64,000 nucleotides of DNA from an uncultured Pelagibacteraceae bacterium (GCA_902515985.1 CABXWY010000004.1:27462-91461), one strand, 5' to 3'. Counted from the first letter of the stretch, positions 53,751 to 61,712 are shown. Notes: a model not told the origin generated them from the letters alone. Made by a program: numbers and translations.

Positions 53751-53969
53751 TTATGAATGAAATATTAAAAAATAAAAATAAATTATCCATAAGAAACAGG
53801 TTGCCATAGTAACAAAAATTATAGTTATACCTGTAGCAGTTTCATTATTATATTTTTTATTAACCTTGTTTCTCCAATTTTTTGGATACAAAGGGATTGT
53901 AAATGAGTAAATGATTAAAAAAAAGTCAAACGCAGTAGCTATTATACATAGAAAAAGTAATTGATCCAT
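53751..53969 (-). CDS. Small membrane protein, 72 aa
   Basis: Two hydrophobic helices (LLFLCIIATAFDFFLIIYSF and ITIIFVTMATCFLWIIYFYF) flanking a short basic loop (KNWRNKVNKKYNNET). No family recognised. It lies 6 bases downstream of the TPR gene and is probably its cotranscribed neighbour. Confidence 0.65.
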   Translation of the reverse strand: MDQLLFLCIIATAFDFFLIIYSFTIPLYPKNWRNKVNKKYNNETATGITIIFVTMATCFLWIIYFYFLIFHS

Positions 53970-53975
53970 TGTTAA

Positions 53976-54527
53976 TCATATACTTTCTTTTTTTATCAAT
54001 TCTTCTAATTTTTCGATCATCATTAAAGGTGTTCTCATTGCAGGATAAACTTTATGTGCCTCTGTATAACTATCAATAGCTTTTTGATAATTTTTTAAAG
54101 CTGTTTGAACAAGACCTTGACCCGACAAAGCTCCAAAGTGTCTTTTTTCCAAACTTAAAACCACATCAATATCTTGCTGTGATAATTCTAGACTCCCCAT
54201 AAGATATAAAACTGTAGCCCTTTTATTCCATGCTTCGGCCCAGTTAGGATCTAATTCAATTGCTTTTGAAAATACATTATGTGCACTAGTAAGTTGGTTT
54301 TGCGACATATATTCTGAACCTTTTGCTAAAAGACTAGTTAAACTTGCTTGTGTAGGATGTGTGGTCCAAAGCTTCCAAATTTTTTCTTCAATTTCTCTTG
54401 CAGCCATTGGATTATTTGTTTTTTTTAATTTTTCAAATAAACCATCCAGTTCTGCTGCAGCTTCACTATGTGAAGAAGAAATTGCAGTGAAAATAAAAAT
54501 AAAAAATATAGAAAGAAATTTTTTCAC
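53976..54527 (-). CDS. Exported tetratricopeptide-repeat protein
   Basis: 183 aa. Signal peptide (FLSIFFIFIFTAISSSHSEA), then about four TPR helices pairs, e.g. SAHNVFSKAIELDPNWAEAW, KRATVLYLMGSLELSQQDID and KNYQKAIDSYTEAHKVYP. Periplasmic protein-protein interaction module with no enzymatic part. Ends 6 bases before the 72-aa membrane protein and starts immediately after the NTF2-like gene stop (no spacer). Confidence 0.85.
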   Translation of the reverse strand: MKKFLSIFFIFIFTAISSSHSEAAAELDGLFEKLKKTNNPMAAREIEEKIWKLWTTHPTQASLTSLLAKGSEYMSQNQLTSAHNVFSKAIELDPNWAEAWNKRATVLYLMGSLELSQQDIDVVLSLEKRHFGALSGQGLVQTALKNYQKAIDSYTEAHKVYPAMRTPLMMIEKLEELIKKESI

Positions 54528-54848
54528 TTATTTAGGCATGGGAGTTGCACCTGTTTCAAATGCAATCACTTTTCCATCTTTATATTTATAAACTCCCATT
54601 ACAGCTTCTTTGTTTCCGTCATTAAATGTAACAAAAGCATGCTCAACACCAATTTCGTCATTTTCATAAATTATTCTTGCCTTTTCTCTTTTGATATCTC
54701 CACTCATTGCCCACTTAACAACATCATCTTTTTTTAGAACATTACCTGTTTTATGCATTGTAAAAGCATAATCATCATGCATTATTTCTCGTAATGCTGC
54801 TTCGTCTTTATCATCCATTGCTTTATTAAGTTTTTCTATTATTGACAT
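54528..54848 (-). CDS. NTF2-like (SnoaL/DUF4440-type) protein
   Basis: 106 aa alpha+beta cone fold: IEKLNKAMDDKDEAALREIM, DDYAFTMHKTGNVLKKDDVV and EHAFVTFNDGNKEAVMGVYKY fit NTF2-like stress or polyketide-cyclase-like proteins. AAAGGAGAAT gives a strong ribosome site. Ligand unknown. One of two such proteins in this cluster (see 56612). Confidence 0.8.
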   Translation of the reverse strand: MSIIEKLNKAMDDKDEAALREIMHDDYAFTMHKTGNVLKKDDVVKWAMSGDIKREKARIIYENDEIGVEHAFVTFNDGNKEAVMGVYKYKDGKVIAFETGATPMPK

Positions 54849-54865
54849 CTTTATTCTCCTTTTAA

Positions 54866-55288
54866 TTAATAATTGTAGATTTTATCTGCGAGACCATAAC
54901 ATAAAGCAGCGCTCAATGTTGTAAATATAAGAGGAGCAATAATTCCTTCTCTTGATCTCTCGGGTTGTTTTATTCCGGTTTTATCAATTAGAATTGAATA
55001 TGAGTTAACAATAAAAATACACAAGTTTTGTAAGAATACTAAGTTAAAAAAAGATCCTGCTCCTACAACTCCATTAGTTCTTATAAATAATATATATAAT
55101 GCCATCAAAACCCATCCAGCCATGAAGGCTCCAACAAATCTTACCATTGGGAAAGCTGTGTCGTCTAATTGATATTTTGTACAAAATTTTCTAGTGCCAA
55201 AGATTGTTTGAAATGAATAAATACCTATTCCTGCAAAGTGAATTATATAGATCAGCAAATAATAAATATTGTTAAACTTTTCTATCAT
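54866..55288 (-). CDS. Small membrane protein with four helices
   Basis: 140 aa with about four hydrophobic segments (LLIYIIHFAGIGIYSFQTIF, FVGAFMAGWVLMALYILFI, LVFLQNLCIFIVNSYSIL, IAPLIFTTLSAALCYGLAD). No domain recognised. GAGGAG lies six bases before the ATG. Located between the NTF2-like and DUF1330 genes; start 1 base from the end of DUF1330. Confidence 0.7.
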   Translation of the reverse strand: MIEKFNNIYYLLIYIIHFAGIGIYSFQTIFGTRKFCTKYQLDDTAFPMVRFVGAFMAGWVLMALYILFIRTNGVVGAGSFFNLVFLQNLCIFIVNSYSILIDKTGIKQPERSREGIIAPLIFTTLSAALCYGLADKIYNY

Positions 55289-55289
55289 C

Positions 55290-55577
55290 TTAAACTCCTC
55301 TAATTATTATTAAATTTCCTTCAGTGTTGCTCAACCTTAAATCTATGATTTGTTTGTATTCATCAGAATTATACCATTCTAGGGCTTTTTCATAGCTTGG
55401 AAATTTTATTACTACATTTCTTCCAAATTTCCATTCACCCTCTAATGATTTGAATTCTCCAGCTCTTACAAGATATTCGCCACCAAAGTTTTTAACAGTC
55501 GTTGGGACTTTCTCGGCGTATTCTTTATACCCTTCTTTACTTTTCAAATCGATTTGAGCAATAACGTAACCAGCCAT
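55290..55577 (-). CDS. DUF1330 family protein
   Basis: 95 aa dimeric ferredoxin-like fold. AGYVIAQIDLKSKEGYKEYAEK, YLVRAGEFKSLEGEWKFGRN, VVIKFPSYEKALEWYNSDEYK are the DUF1330 signature. Function unknown. ATG overlaps the GYD-type gene stop (TAATG). Ends 1 base before the four-helix membrane protein gene, within the same unit. Confidence 0.9.
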   Translation of the reverse strand: MAGYVIAQIDLKSKEGYKEYAEKVPTTVKNFGGEYLVRAGEFKSLEGEWKFGRNVVIKFPSYEKALEWYNSDEYKQIIDLRLSNTEGNLIIIRGV

Positions 55578-55900
55578 TACTTACCAGGTTTTATAACTGT
55601 ATTTGCAGCATTCGCAGCATTTTGGAATGCTTTATTATAATCAATAACTTCATGCACCATTAAATCGTCCATTAGTCCAGAATTTTTAAAGGCAATTTTT
55701 AAAGCAAGAGCCTGATCGTATTCTCCTTCTACGCATGAGATCACGTCAAACCTTCCTCTAACCCACTCATAACTAATCAGTTTTAACCCCGCAGCCTCAG
55801 TTACTTTTTTTGTAGAGGCGTATCTATCAGCTGAAGGATCACTCTGCATTCTTTTCATTAACTCTCCACTTATTTTACCAATTAAATAAAACTTAGCCAT
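55577..55900 (-). CDS. GYD-like dimeric alpha/beta-barrel protein
   Basis: 107 aa. IGKISGELMKRMQSDPSADRYASTK, EWVRGRFDVISCVEG and LMVHEVIDYNKAF parallel the GYD protein at 29210 (RKAVVEQL, GSYDFIVVAE, LEAIDFTK). A very strong AGAGGAGGA ribosome site precedes ATG. Function unknown. It leads the DUF1330 gene by a TAATG overlap. Confidence 0.78.
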   Translation of the reverse strand: MAKFYLIGKISGELMKRMQSDPSADRYASTKKVTEAAGLKLISYEWVRGRFDVISCVEGEYDQALALKIAFKNSGLMDDLMVHEVIDYNKAFQNAANAANTVIKPGK

Positions 55901-55912
55901 TTGTCCTCCTCT

Positions 55913-56290
55913 TTAATATAAAGTTTGCACAACCTTTTCTACTCTTCCTTTTCCATCTGGAATGGTTTTTTCTAAAAAAGCATGGCAACCATCAGTTAAT
56001 TCTTTATTATATTTAGAACCATAATGTTTATCTACTGCTTTATTAGTCCCTTCATCCCAATCTTTCTCTTTAATACCAATTTCTAAAGCATAAGTTTTCC
56101 AAACTTTAACTGATGAAATAGACTTTTCTTTCATACTGTACTCAAATGTCTCTCCTGAAGGTAAAAAGTAGTTAGCCATGTATATACCAACACAATCCCA
56201 TGCTTTTTCCATATCTTTTTTGCTTAAATCTCCTGCATTTGCAGAGTTAATAAATACGATGCTAAATAAAACTAAAAATAGTTTTTTCAT
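55913..56290 (-). CDS. Small exported protein of unknown function
   Basis: 125 aa. Signal peptide (LFLVLFSIVFINSANAG) then a mostly helical mature part with two cysteines (AWDCVGIYMANYFLP and LTDGCHAFLEK), likely one disulfide. No family recognised. Starts 2 bases before the gene at 56293 in the same unit. Confidence 0.7.
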   Translation of the reverse strand: MKKLFLVLFSIVFINSANAGDLSKKDMEKAWDCVGIYMANYFLPSGETFEYSMKEKSISSVKVWKTYALEIGIKEKDWDEGTNKAVDKHYGSKYNKELTDGCHAFLEKTIPDGKGRVEKVVQTLY

Positions 56291-56292
56291 AA

Positions 56293-56583
56293 TTAAATCT
56301 CTACTTTAGTTAATTCCCATAACTGTACATTATCTACACATTCAGCATAAATAGCTTTAGCTTTTGGATTATTGCCAGCAACAAATTCTTTCATTCCTGC
56401 CTCATTATGAACTGAAACCTTAAACAGAATACCACTTTTATCTGGTTTCATTCCTCCGATAGTTTTTTCTGGATAAGCAAGACTTTTTCTGACTTCCATA
56501 CCTTCATCAGACTGCATCCATCCCATAAAAGTCTCAAGTTTACCTTCTTTAAGATTTACTAAAGCTAACATTTCTTTTTCCAT
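56293..56583 (-). CDS. Small alpha/beta protein of unknown function
   Basis: 96 aa. EMLALVNLKEGKLETFMGWM, KTIGGMKPDKSGILFKVSVH and FVAGNNPKAKAIYAECVDNV suggest a dimeric alpha/beta-barrel fold (ABM or GYD-like), but I cannot name the family. Strong GGGAGGA site nine bases before ATG 56583. Confidence 0.7.
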   Translation of the reverse strand: MEKEMLALVNLKEGKLETFMGWMQSDEGMEVRKSLAYPEKTIGGMKPDKSGILFKVSVHNEAGMKEFVAGNNPKAKAIYAECVDNVQLWELTKVEI

Positions 56584-56611
56584 TTTATTTTTCCTCCCTG
56601 TTGTAACTGAT

Positions 56612-56995
56612 TTACCTTTTCATAGCATTAAACATGCTAAGAGTGTCATCAAAGGTCATCATAATCTTAGTTTTTCCTTCATCACTAACTTCAAAGTAAT
56701 GACCAAACATAGTGTCCATGTTGTCAGCAGTTGCATGTACTCTCACAAATACTTTATTACCTTCACTGATCATATCTAAAATCTTTAAATGAAAATTTGG
56801 CCATGTTGCTGGAATTTTTGACATTGCAGTCATCATTGCTTGTTTACCTTTGTGAACTCCTGATAATGGGTGAACTCCTTCTTTACCTGGAAATGTCCAT
56901 ACAATATTGTCATCAATCATATCATTAAAAAAAGTTTCCATATCGCCTTTACCAAAAAGCTCGTAAGCTTTTCTTGTTTGTTCTTTTACGTCCAT
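56612..56995 (-). CDS. SnoaL-like (NTF2 fold) protein
   Basis: 127 aa: VKEQTRKAYELFGKGDMETF, DNIVWTFPGKEGVHPLSGVH and HATADNMDTMFGHYFEVS fit the SnoaL-like NTF2 fold used by many small-molecule isomerases and stress proteins. AAAGGAATA precedes ATG. The ligand is unknown. Second NTF2-fold protein of this cluster. Confidence 0.83.
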   Translation of the reverse strand: MDVKEQTRKAYELFGKGDMETFFNDMIDDNIVWTFPGKEGVHPLSGVHKGKQAMMTAMSKIPATWPNFHLKILDMISEGNKVFVRVHATADNMDTMFGHYFEVSDEGKTKIMMTFDDTLSMFNAMKR

Positions 56996-57024
56996 AAAAT
57001 ATTCCTTTCTAAGTTAATTGTTAA

Positions 57025-57501
57025 TTAATAAGTATACTTTCCGCTCATTTGATTCATTGAATGAGCCATTCCACTTTTGCCTTTAAGATTTTGTCTGCTT
57101 GAAAATCCTGTTCCTGATATGTTTTCATATTTTCCAGTTCCACCAATAATAATAAAATCTCCAGAACCACCAACACCTCCAGTGCCTTTACCTTTATAAT
57201 TTATAAATACTTTTTCTCCGTCATTTAGATAAAATGTACACATTCCAGTTTCATCATCAAACTTACCTGCGGTTAAAGTAAGTCCTCCAATGCAATGCAT
57301 AGTAGATTTGTCAAAAATACTTCCATTTTCTTTGTCTGAAAGTCCAGCATTACCATCATAAGTTATACTCATATTACCATTTCCAGCATTCATAACATTC
57401 ATTTCCCATGAACCCATTCCACTTGCATTAAACTTACCTGTCTCAGCTAACAAGTTAGAGGTAAATAGTGTAAAAAAAGTTAATATTATAATTTTTTTCA
57501 T
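57025..57501 (-). CDS. Small exported beta-rich protein of unknown function
   Basis: 158 aa. Signal peptide (KKIIILTFFTLFTSNLLAE) and a beta-rich, Gly-rich mature part: GNMSITYDGNAGLSD, CIGGLTLTAGKFDDETGMCTF, and GSGDFIIIGGTGKYENISGTG. The last element resembles the GGTGxY turn of dirigent/allene-oxide-cyclase-like barrels, but that is only a resemblance. ATG 57501 has an AAGGAG site and gives a signal peptide; an upstream in-frame ATG at 57564 is inside the next gene. Confidence 0.75.
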   Translation of the reverse strand: MKKIIILTFFTLFTSNLLAETGKFNASGMGSWEMNVMNAGNGNMSITYDGNAGLSDKENGSIFDKSTMHCIGGLTLTAGKFDDETGMCTFYLNDGEKVFINYKGKGTGGVGGSGDFIIIGGTGKYENISGTGFSSRQNLKGKSGMAHSMNQMSGKYTY

Positions 57502-57511
57502 AGTTTTCTCC

Positions 57512-57796
57512 TTACATTTTTGAAAAGTCCATAACCTGCGAACATTCTTCAGAAGTAGTATCAAAAAAATTGTTCATATCTCCTAATTGATCAATAATGG
57601 CTTGAGGACTTTCTGCTTGCCATTTACAATACATGTTCATTGAGTCGCCTGCACACATCATAGTCATATGACATACAGCTTTTTCTCCATTTACTCCTTT
57701 TTTTAAATCTTCAGGAGAAGTTGAACCGACAACCTCATGAAATTTTTTTTTCATTTCTTCTGATTTAAAAACGTGTGTAGCTAAATAATCTTTCAT
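57512..57796 (-). CDS. Small protein of unknown function, Cys/Met-rich
   Basis: 94 aa, cytoplasmic. CHMTMMCAGDSMNMYCKWQA is a Cys/Met-rich strand, then AIIDQLGDMNNFFDTTSEEC. Overall a ferredoxin-like alpha/beta plan is likely, with possible metal binding by Cys and Met. ATG 57796 has AAAGGAAAC upstream and is preferred over the in-frame ATG at 57811. First gene of the small-protein run, 10 bases ahead of the secreted 158-aa protein. Confidence 0.7.
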   Translation of the reverse strand: MKDYLATHVFKSEEMKKKFHEVVGSTSPEDLKKGVNGEKAVCHMTMMCAGDSMNMYCKWQAESPQAIIDQLGDMNNFFDTTSEECSQVMDFSKM

Positions 57797-57876
57797 AATG
57801 TTTCCTTTCAAAAATATAATTAAACTTAATATATTCAGAAAATGTATAGATTTTATTACAATGCAGGTATGCGGTT

Positions 57877-58878
57877 TTATATCCAGCTAGGAAATGGTAA
57901 GCCTTTTTCTTGAAGAAATTTCTTATTAAACAGCTTGGAGTTGTATTTATCTGATCGATCGCAAAGAATTGTTACAATAGTTTTTCCAGGTCCTAACTTT
58001 TTACCCAATCTTATAGCTCCAGCTATATTTACTCCGCAGCTTGTACCTAAACTTAAACCTTCATTTTGGATTAGATCGTACAAAATTGGTAATGACTCTT
58101 GATCACTTATTGAAAATGCACCATCAATTTTAGCTTCTGCAAAATTTGCTGTTACTCTACTTGAACCAATTCCTTCTGTGATTGAATTACCATCGCCTTT
58201 AAGTTCTCCATTTTCTATATAATTGTATAAAGAAGATCCAGCAGGGTCTGATAAATAAATTTTTACATCTTTACTTTTTTCTTTTAAGTAACTACTTACT
58301 CCGGCGATTGTTCCACCAGTACCTGATGCACAAACAAAAGCATCAACCTTACCTTCAGTTTGATCCCAAATTTCAGGTCCAGTAGATTCGTAATGTCCTT
58401 TTGAATTTGCAGTATTATCAAACTGGTTAGCCCAAACCACTCCATGATTGTTTGAACTTTTTAATTCATCAGCAAGTCTTCCCGCAACTTTTACGTAATT
58501 GCCATCGTCTTTATATGGTTTAGGTGGTACTAATCTTAAATCTGCACCAATATTTTTTAGCATATCTTTTTTTTCTTGTGTTTGGTTGTCATTCATAACT
58601 ATGACCGTTTTATATCCTACTGAATTTCCAATTAGACATAATCCTATACCAGTATTTCCAGCTGTTCCCTCAACTATTGTTCCACCTTTAGATATAAGTT
58701 TTTTTTCTTCTGCATCCTTAATTAAAGCTAAGGCTGCTCTATCTTTTACTGATCCACCCGGGTTCAAATATTCTGCCTTGCCGTAAATATTACAACCAGT
58801 TATTTCTGACGCTGCTTTTAACTTAACTAAAGGAGTATTTCCAATTCCTGAAATAAAATTATTCTGAAAATTCTTCAT
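57877..58878 (-). CDS. cysK: Cysteine synthase A
   Basis: 333 aa PLP enzyme converting O-acetylserine and sulfide to cysteine. PLP Lys in [29 protein letters not shown] (TSGNTG position), [19 protein letters not shown] and C-terminal [14 protein letters not shown]. Longer at the C terminus than E. coli CysK, as in many alphaproteobacteria. Overlaps cysE by 20 bases and lies after it on the minus strand, so CysE and CysK are produced together and can form a complex. Confidence 0.95.
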   Translation of the reverse strand: MKNFQNNFISGIGNTPLVKLKAASEITGCNIYGKAEYLNPGGSVKDRAALALIKDAEEKKLISKGGTIVEGTAGNTGIGLCLIGNSVGYKTVIVMNDNQTQEKKDMLKNIGADLRLVPPKPYKDDGNYVKVAGRLADELKSSNNHGVVWANQFDNTANSKGHYESTGPEIWDQTEGKVDAFVCASGTGGTIAGVSSYLKEKSKDVKIYLSDPAGSSLYNYIENGELKGDGNSITEGIGSSRVTANFAEAKIDGAFSISDQESLPILYDLIQNEGLSLGTSCGVNIAGAIRLGKKLGPGKTIVTILCDRSDKYNSKLFNKKFLQEKGLPFPSWI

Positions 58879-59443
58879 TTTTTTCGTCGTTGTTTATACC
58901 ATATGGTTTAAATTCTTCAGTTGCTGTTCCAACATTTTTAGCTGGTATACCTACCATAATTCCATTTTCAGGAACGTTTTTTGTTACGACAGCATTTGCT
59001 CCAATTTTTGCATTTTTTCCGACTGTAATTGGTCCTAACACTTGAGCTCCAGAGCCAACTACAACATTATCTTGAAGAGTAGGGTGTCTTTTGACTTCTC
59101 TTTGGTCGTTGGAATTTATACTTGGTGAAATTCCACCAAGCGTTACCATATGATAAATTGTGACGTTATCTCCAATATCCGAGGTTTCTCCTATTACAAC
59201 TCCCATACCATGATCAATAAATAAATTTTTTCCAATCCTCGCTTTAGGATGTATTTCTATTCCAGTCATAAATCTTGAAAATTGTGAAATTATTCTCGCT
59301 ATTAGATCGAATTTTGCAATTGCAAAAAAATTTGCAATTCTATGCATAAACATAGCTTTAACACCTGGATAAGTTAAAATTACAGAAATTTTTGATTTTG
59401 CTGCTGGATCTCTTTCAATAATAGATTCTAAAAATTCATTCAT
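58859..59443 (-). CDS. cysE: Serine O-acetyltransferase, short EpsC type
   Basis: 194 aa. Left-handed beta-helix hexapeptide enzyme: [73 protein letters not shown]. It lacks the large N-terminal helical domain of E. coli CysE, so it is the short type. It makes O-acetylserine for CysK. Gene order is SQR, persulfide dioxygenase, Cys-rich peptide, cysE, cysK. Confidence 0.95.
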   Translation of the reverse strand: MNEFLESIIERDPAAKSKISVILTYPGVKAMFMHRIANFFAIAKFDLIARIISQFSRFMTGIEIHPKARIGKNLFIDHGMGVVIGETSDIGDNVTIYHMVTLGGISPSINSNDQREVKRHPTLQDNVVVGSGAQVLGPITVGKNAKIGANAVVTKNVPENGIMVGIPAKNVGTATEEFKPYGINNDEKNEEFSE

Positions 59444-59479
59444 AAAATTTTATTTTTTAGGATTAGCTAAAAATTACTT

Positions 59480-59593
59480 CTAGCAACAGCAAGAAGTATC
59501 TTCGGGTTTACATAAACATTCTCTACTGACTTCGCAAGCGCAATCGTCATTAGAGCAGTTTGTACATATGCATTTAGGGTTATTGCATGTCAT
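59480..59593 (-). CDS. Metallothionein-like cysteine-rich peptide, 37 aa
   Basis: ATG at 59591-59593 to TAG at 59480-59482, entirely in the gap between persulfide dioxygenase and cysE. Of 37 residues 11 are cysteine, at 3, 8, 10, 13, 18, 20, 26, 28, 35, 36 and 37, giving CxC pairs (8/10, 18/20, 26/28) and a terminal CCC. No aromatic residue, no His, mostly Asn, Thr, Asp and Lys between them: the composition of a metallothionein. The reading frame is closed by an in-frame TAG and no other frame here is Cys-rich. No clear SD. Not a known family to me by alignment. Confidence 0.72.
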   Translation of the reverse strand: MTCNNPKCICTNCSNDDCACEVSRECLCKPEDTSCCC

Positions 59594-59646
59594 AAGAAAG
59601 ATATAAATATTTATTGGTTAATTACAATACTTTAATTTATCGCTGA

Positions 59647-60339
59647 CTATAATTGTTCTAAAGTAACACCTTTTACGTTTGCCGGAACCGCAACATCCAT
59701 CATTTTAGGATTAGCTAGATTTAAATTTTCCATTATTTCTGCGTATTGTTCTTTTGAACCAACTTGAAGCCTTGGATTATTGTTTTTTTCTTTTTCAATT
59801 GTTGAAAATTTTTTACCATTGTAATCGTGTGCAGGATAAACAAGTGTATTTTCAGGCAACTTTAATAGTTTATTAAATAAAGAGTCGTACGCATCATATG
59901 AACTACCATTTTGAAAGTCCGTTCTTCCCGTTCCATTAATTAATAAGGTATCGCCTGTAAAAACTCTATCTTTCATTAAGTAACTATAAGAACAGTCAGT
60001 GTGACCAGGGGTGTACATTGCCTTAAGTTCGATATTTTCAATATTTATTTTTTCATTATCTTTAATTTTTAAATCAATTACTTCTGATTTTGAATTTTCA
60101 CCCATTATTCTTGTACAGCTAGTTCTTTTATTAAGTTCGTTTAATGCAGTAATGTGATCCGCATGAATATGGGTGTCAATTACTTTTACTAATTTTAACT
60201 TTAATTTTTCTAAAATTTTTAAATATTTATCAGTATGCTCAATTACTGGATCAATAATTAAAGCTTCTCTACCTTCACCGCTAGATATAACATAAGTGAA
60301 AGTTGAAGATTTAGTATCAAAAAGTTGTTCAAAAATCAT
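59647..60339 (-). CDS. Persulfide dioxygenase-like MBL-fold metalloprotein (ETHE1/Blh-like)
   Basis: 230 aa metallo-beta-lactamase fold. Iron site THIHADHITALNEL (HxHxDH), YTPGHTDCSYSYLMKDRVF, FTGDTLLINGTGRTDFQNGS and YPAHDYNGK. The GRTDFQ and PAHDY elements are those of ETHE1-type persulfide dioxygenases rather than glyoxalase II. It oxidises glutathione persulfide to sulfite. Directly downstream of the sulfide:quinone oxidoreductase gene (34 bases), which makes persulfides. Confidence 0.92.
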   Translation of the reverse strand: MIFEQLFDTKSSTFTYVISSGEGREALIIDPVIEHTDKYLKILEKLKLKLVKVIDTHIHADHITALNELNKRTSCTRIMGENSKSEVIDLKIKDNEKINIENIELKAMYTPGHTDCSYSYLMKDRVFTGDTLLINGTGRTDFQNGSSYDAYDSLFNKLLKLPENTLVYPAHDYNGKKFSTIEKEKNNNPRLQVGSKEQYAEIMENLNLANPKMMDVAVPANVKGVTLEQL

Positions 60340-60373
60340 AAGGTAATAATATTGATATATTATTTACCTTAAA

Positions 60374-61615
60374 TTATTTTTCAAGTGCTTTGTGATTTGG
60401 TTTTGCCCATTCTTTTCCTTTAAACATTACATTCCATTGTAACCAAGGAAATAATTTTGATTTCATTTGCCAGTATAAAGAACTAGGTTTTGTTGGATCG
60501 AAAGGAAAGCTTGGTGTGACTTTTCCTGCATAACAAAATTCTGCTAACATTACTTTTCCATAAGCAACAGTTAAAGGACAAGCACCGTAACCGTCGTAAT
60601 GTCTGTAACTTTCAGAAGATTTTTTATAATCTTTGACAATATTATGAGCCACAATAGGAGCTTGTTTTCTAACCGCAGCTCCTGTTTTAGCATTTGGAGC
60701 ATTCATTACATCTCCAAGACTATAAACATTTTCATATTTTGTATGTCTTAATGTACCAACCTTATGATCAACATCTACCCAACCACCGGCATCAGCAAGA
60801 GGACTATTTTTTACAAAATCAGGTGATGTTTGAGGAGGTGTTACATGAATAAAATCAAACTTTTTGGTAACTTCTTTTGTATTACCATCCTTATCTGATT
60901 GTTTAAACACGGCTTCTTTTGACTGTCCGTCAACGGATATTAAATTATGTTGGAAACTTCTTTTTATTCCATAGGAGTCACATATTTCATTTAAAGGTCC
61001 TTGAAAATGTGGCACACCGAATATAACTGGCTTAGCACATAAAAATTCTAAATTACTATCATTCAACTTTCCTTTTTTCTTTAAATGATCTGCTGCTAAA
61101 TAGGCTATTTTTTGTGGAGCACCTGCGCATTTGATTGGCATTGGTGGTTCAGTAAACAATAAAGTTCCACCGTTTAATTGTTTTAAACAGTCCCAAGTAT
61201 AAGTAGCCATCTCAGCTGAATAATTTGTACAAACGTTATTTTTCCCTAAATTTTCTTTTAAACCCGCAACACCATCGTAGTTTAATTTTAAACCTGGGCA
61301 AACGACAAGATAATCATATGTGTATGTTCCGCCATTTGTTTTTAATGAATTTGAGTCTGGTAAAAATTCCTCAGCATATTCTTTTATCCATTTTACATAG
61401 CTTGGCATCACTGAGGACATTGGTTTAATAGTATCATCAACATTATAGGCTCCAGCTCCAACCAGGGTCCAAGCAGCTTGATATAAAGATTTTTCAGAGG
61501 GTTCTACAATAGATATTGTTAAATCTGATTTTAAACTATTTATTCTTGAGGCTACAGCTATTCCAGCGCATCCTCCACCAACTATTAGTACGTTTGAATG
61601 ATTTGATTTTTCCAT
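60374..61615 (-). CDS. Sulfide:quinone oxidoreductase-like flavoprotein
   Basis: 413 aa FAD protein of the SQR family. FAD-binding NVLIVGGGCAGIAVASRIN, YDYLVVCPGLKLNYDGV, TEPPMPIKCAGAPQKIAYLA, GDVMNAPNAKTGAAVRKQAP. Cys at CAGAPQ is the usual persulfide-carrying residue region, with a further Cys in LEFLCAKPV and GACPLTVAYGK. Oxidises sulfide to persulfide/sulfane sulfur with quinone as acceptor. ATG 61615 is chosen; an alternative ATG at 61630 adds five residues (MLCFC). Head of the sulfur cluster. Confidence 0.9.
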   Translation of the reverse strand: MEKSNHSNVLIVGGGCAGIAVASRINSLKSDLTISIVEPSEKSLYQAAWTLVGAGAYNVDDTIKPMSSVMPSYVKWIKEYAEEFLPDSNSLKTNGGTYTYDYLVVCPGLKLNYDGVAGLKENLGKNNVCTNYSAEMATYTWDCLKQLNGGTLLFTEPPMPIKCAGAPQKIAYLAADHLKKKGKLNDSNLEFLCAKPVIFGVPHFQGPLNEICDSYGIKRSFQHNLISVDGQSKEAVFKQSDKDGNTKEVTKKFDFIHVTPPQTSPDFVKNSPLADAGGWVDVDHKVGTLRHTKYENVYSLGDVMNAPNAKTGAAVRKQAPIVAHNIVKDYKKSSESYRHYDGYGACPLTVAYGKVMLAEFCYAGKVTPSFPFDPTKPSSLYWQMKSKLFPWLQWNVMFKGKEWAKPNHKALEK

Positions 61616-61672
61616 ACAAAAACATAGCACTTAAATTAAGCAGATAATATACATCTTGTAAGTTGAGTATTA

Positions 61673-61691
61673 ATTTCAATATCATTGAAAT
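61673..61691. promoter_or_regulatory. Palindromic operator candidate in the SQR/peroxiredoxin divergent gap
   Basis: Perfect 8-bp arms ATTTCAAT (61673-61680) and ATTGAAAT (61684-61691) around ATC. It covers the -35 box of the peroxiredoxin promoter in a 133-base divergent gap, so a repressor here would control peroxiredoxin and possibly SQR. Size and AT-rich symmetry fit an ArsR- or MarR-type site; the regulator is unknown. Confidence 0.5.
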
Positions 61692-61712
61692 ATAAGCCTA
61701 ATAACTTATAAT
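61685..61712 (+). promoter_or_regulatory. Sigma-70 promoter of the peroxiredoxin gene
   Basis: -35 TTGAAA at 61685-61690 and perfect -10 TATAAT at 61707-61712, spacer 16. Transcription would start about 61719, 30 bases before the ATG at 61749. The -35 lies in the right arm of the palindrome. Confidence 0.65.
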
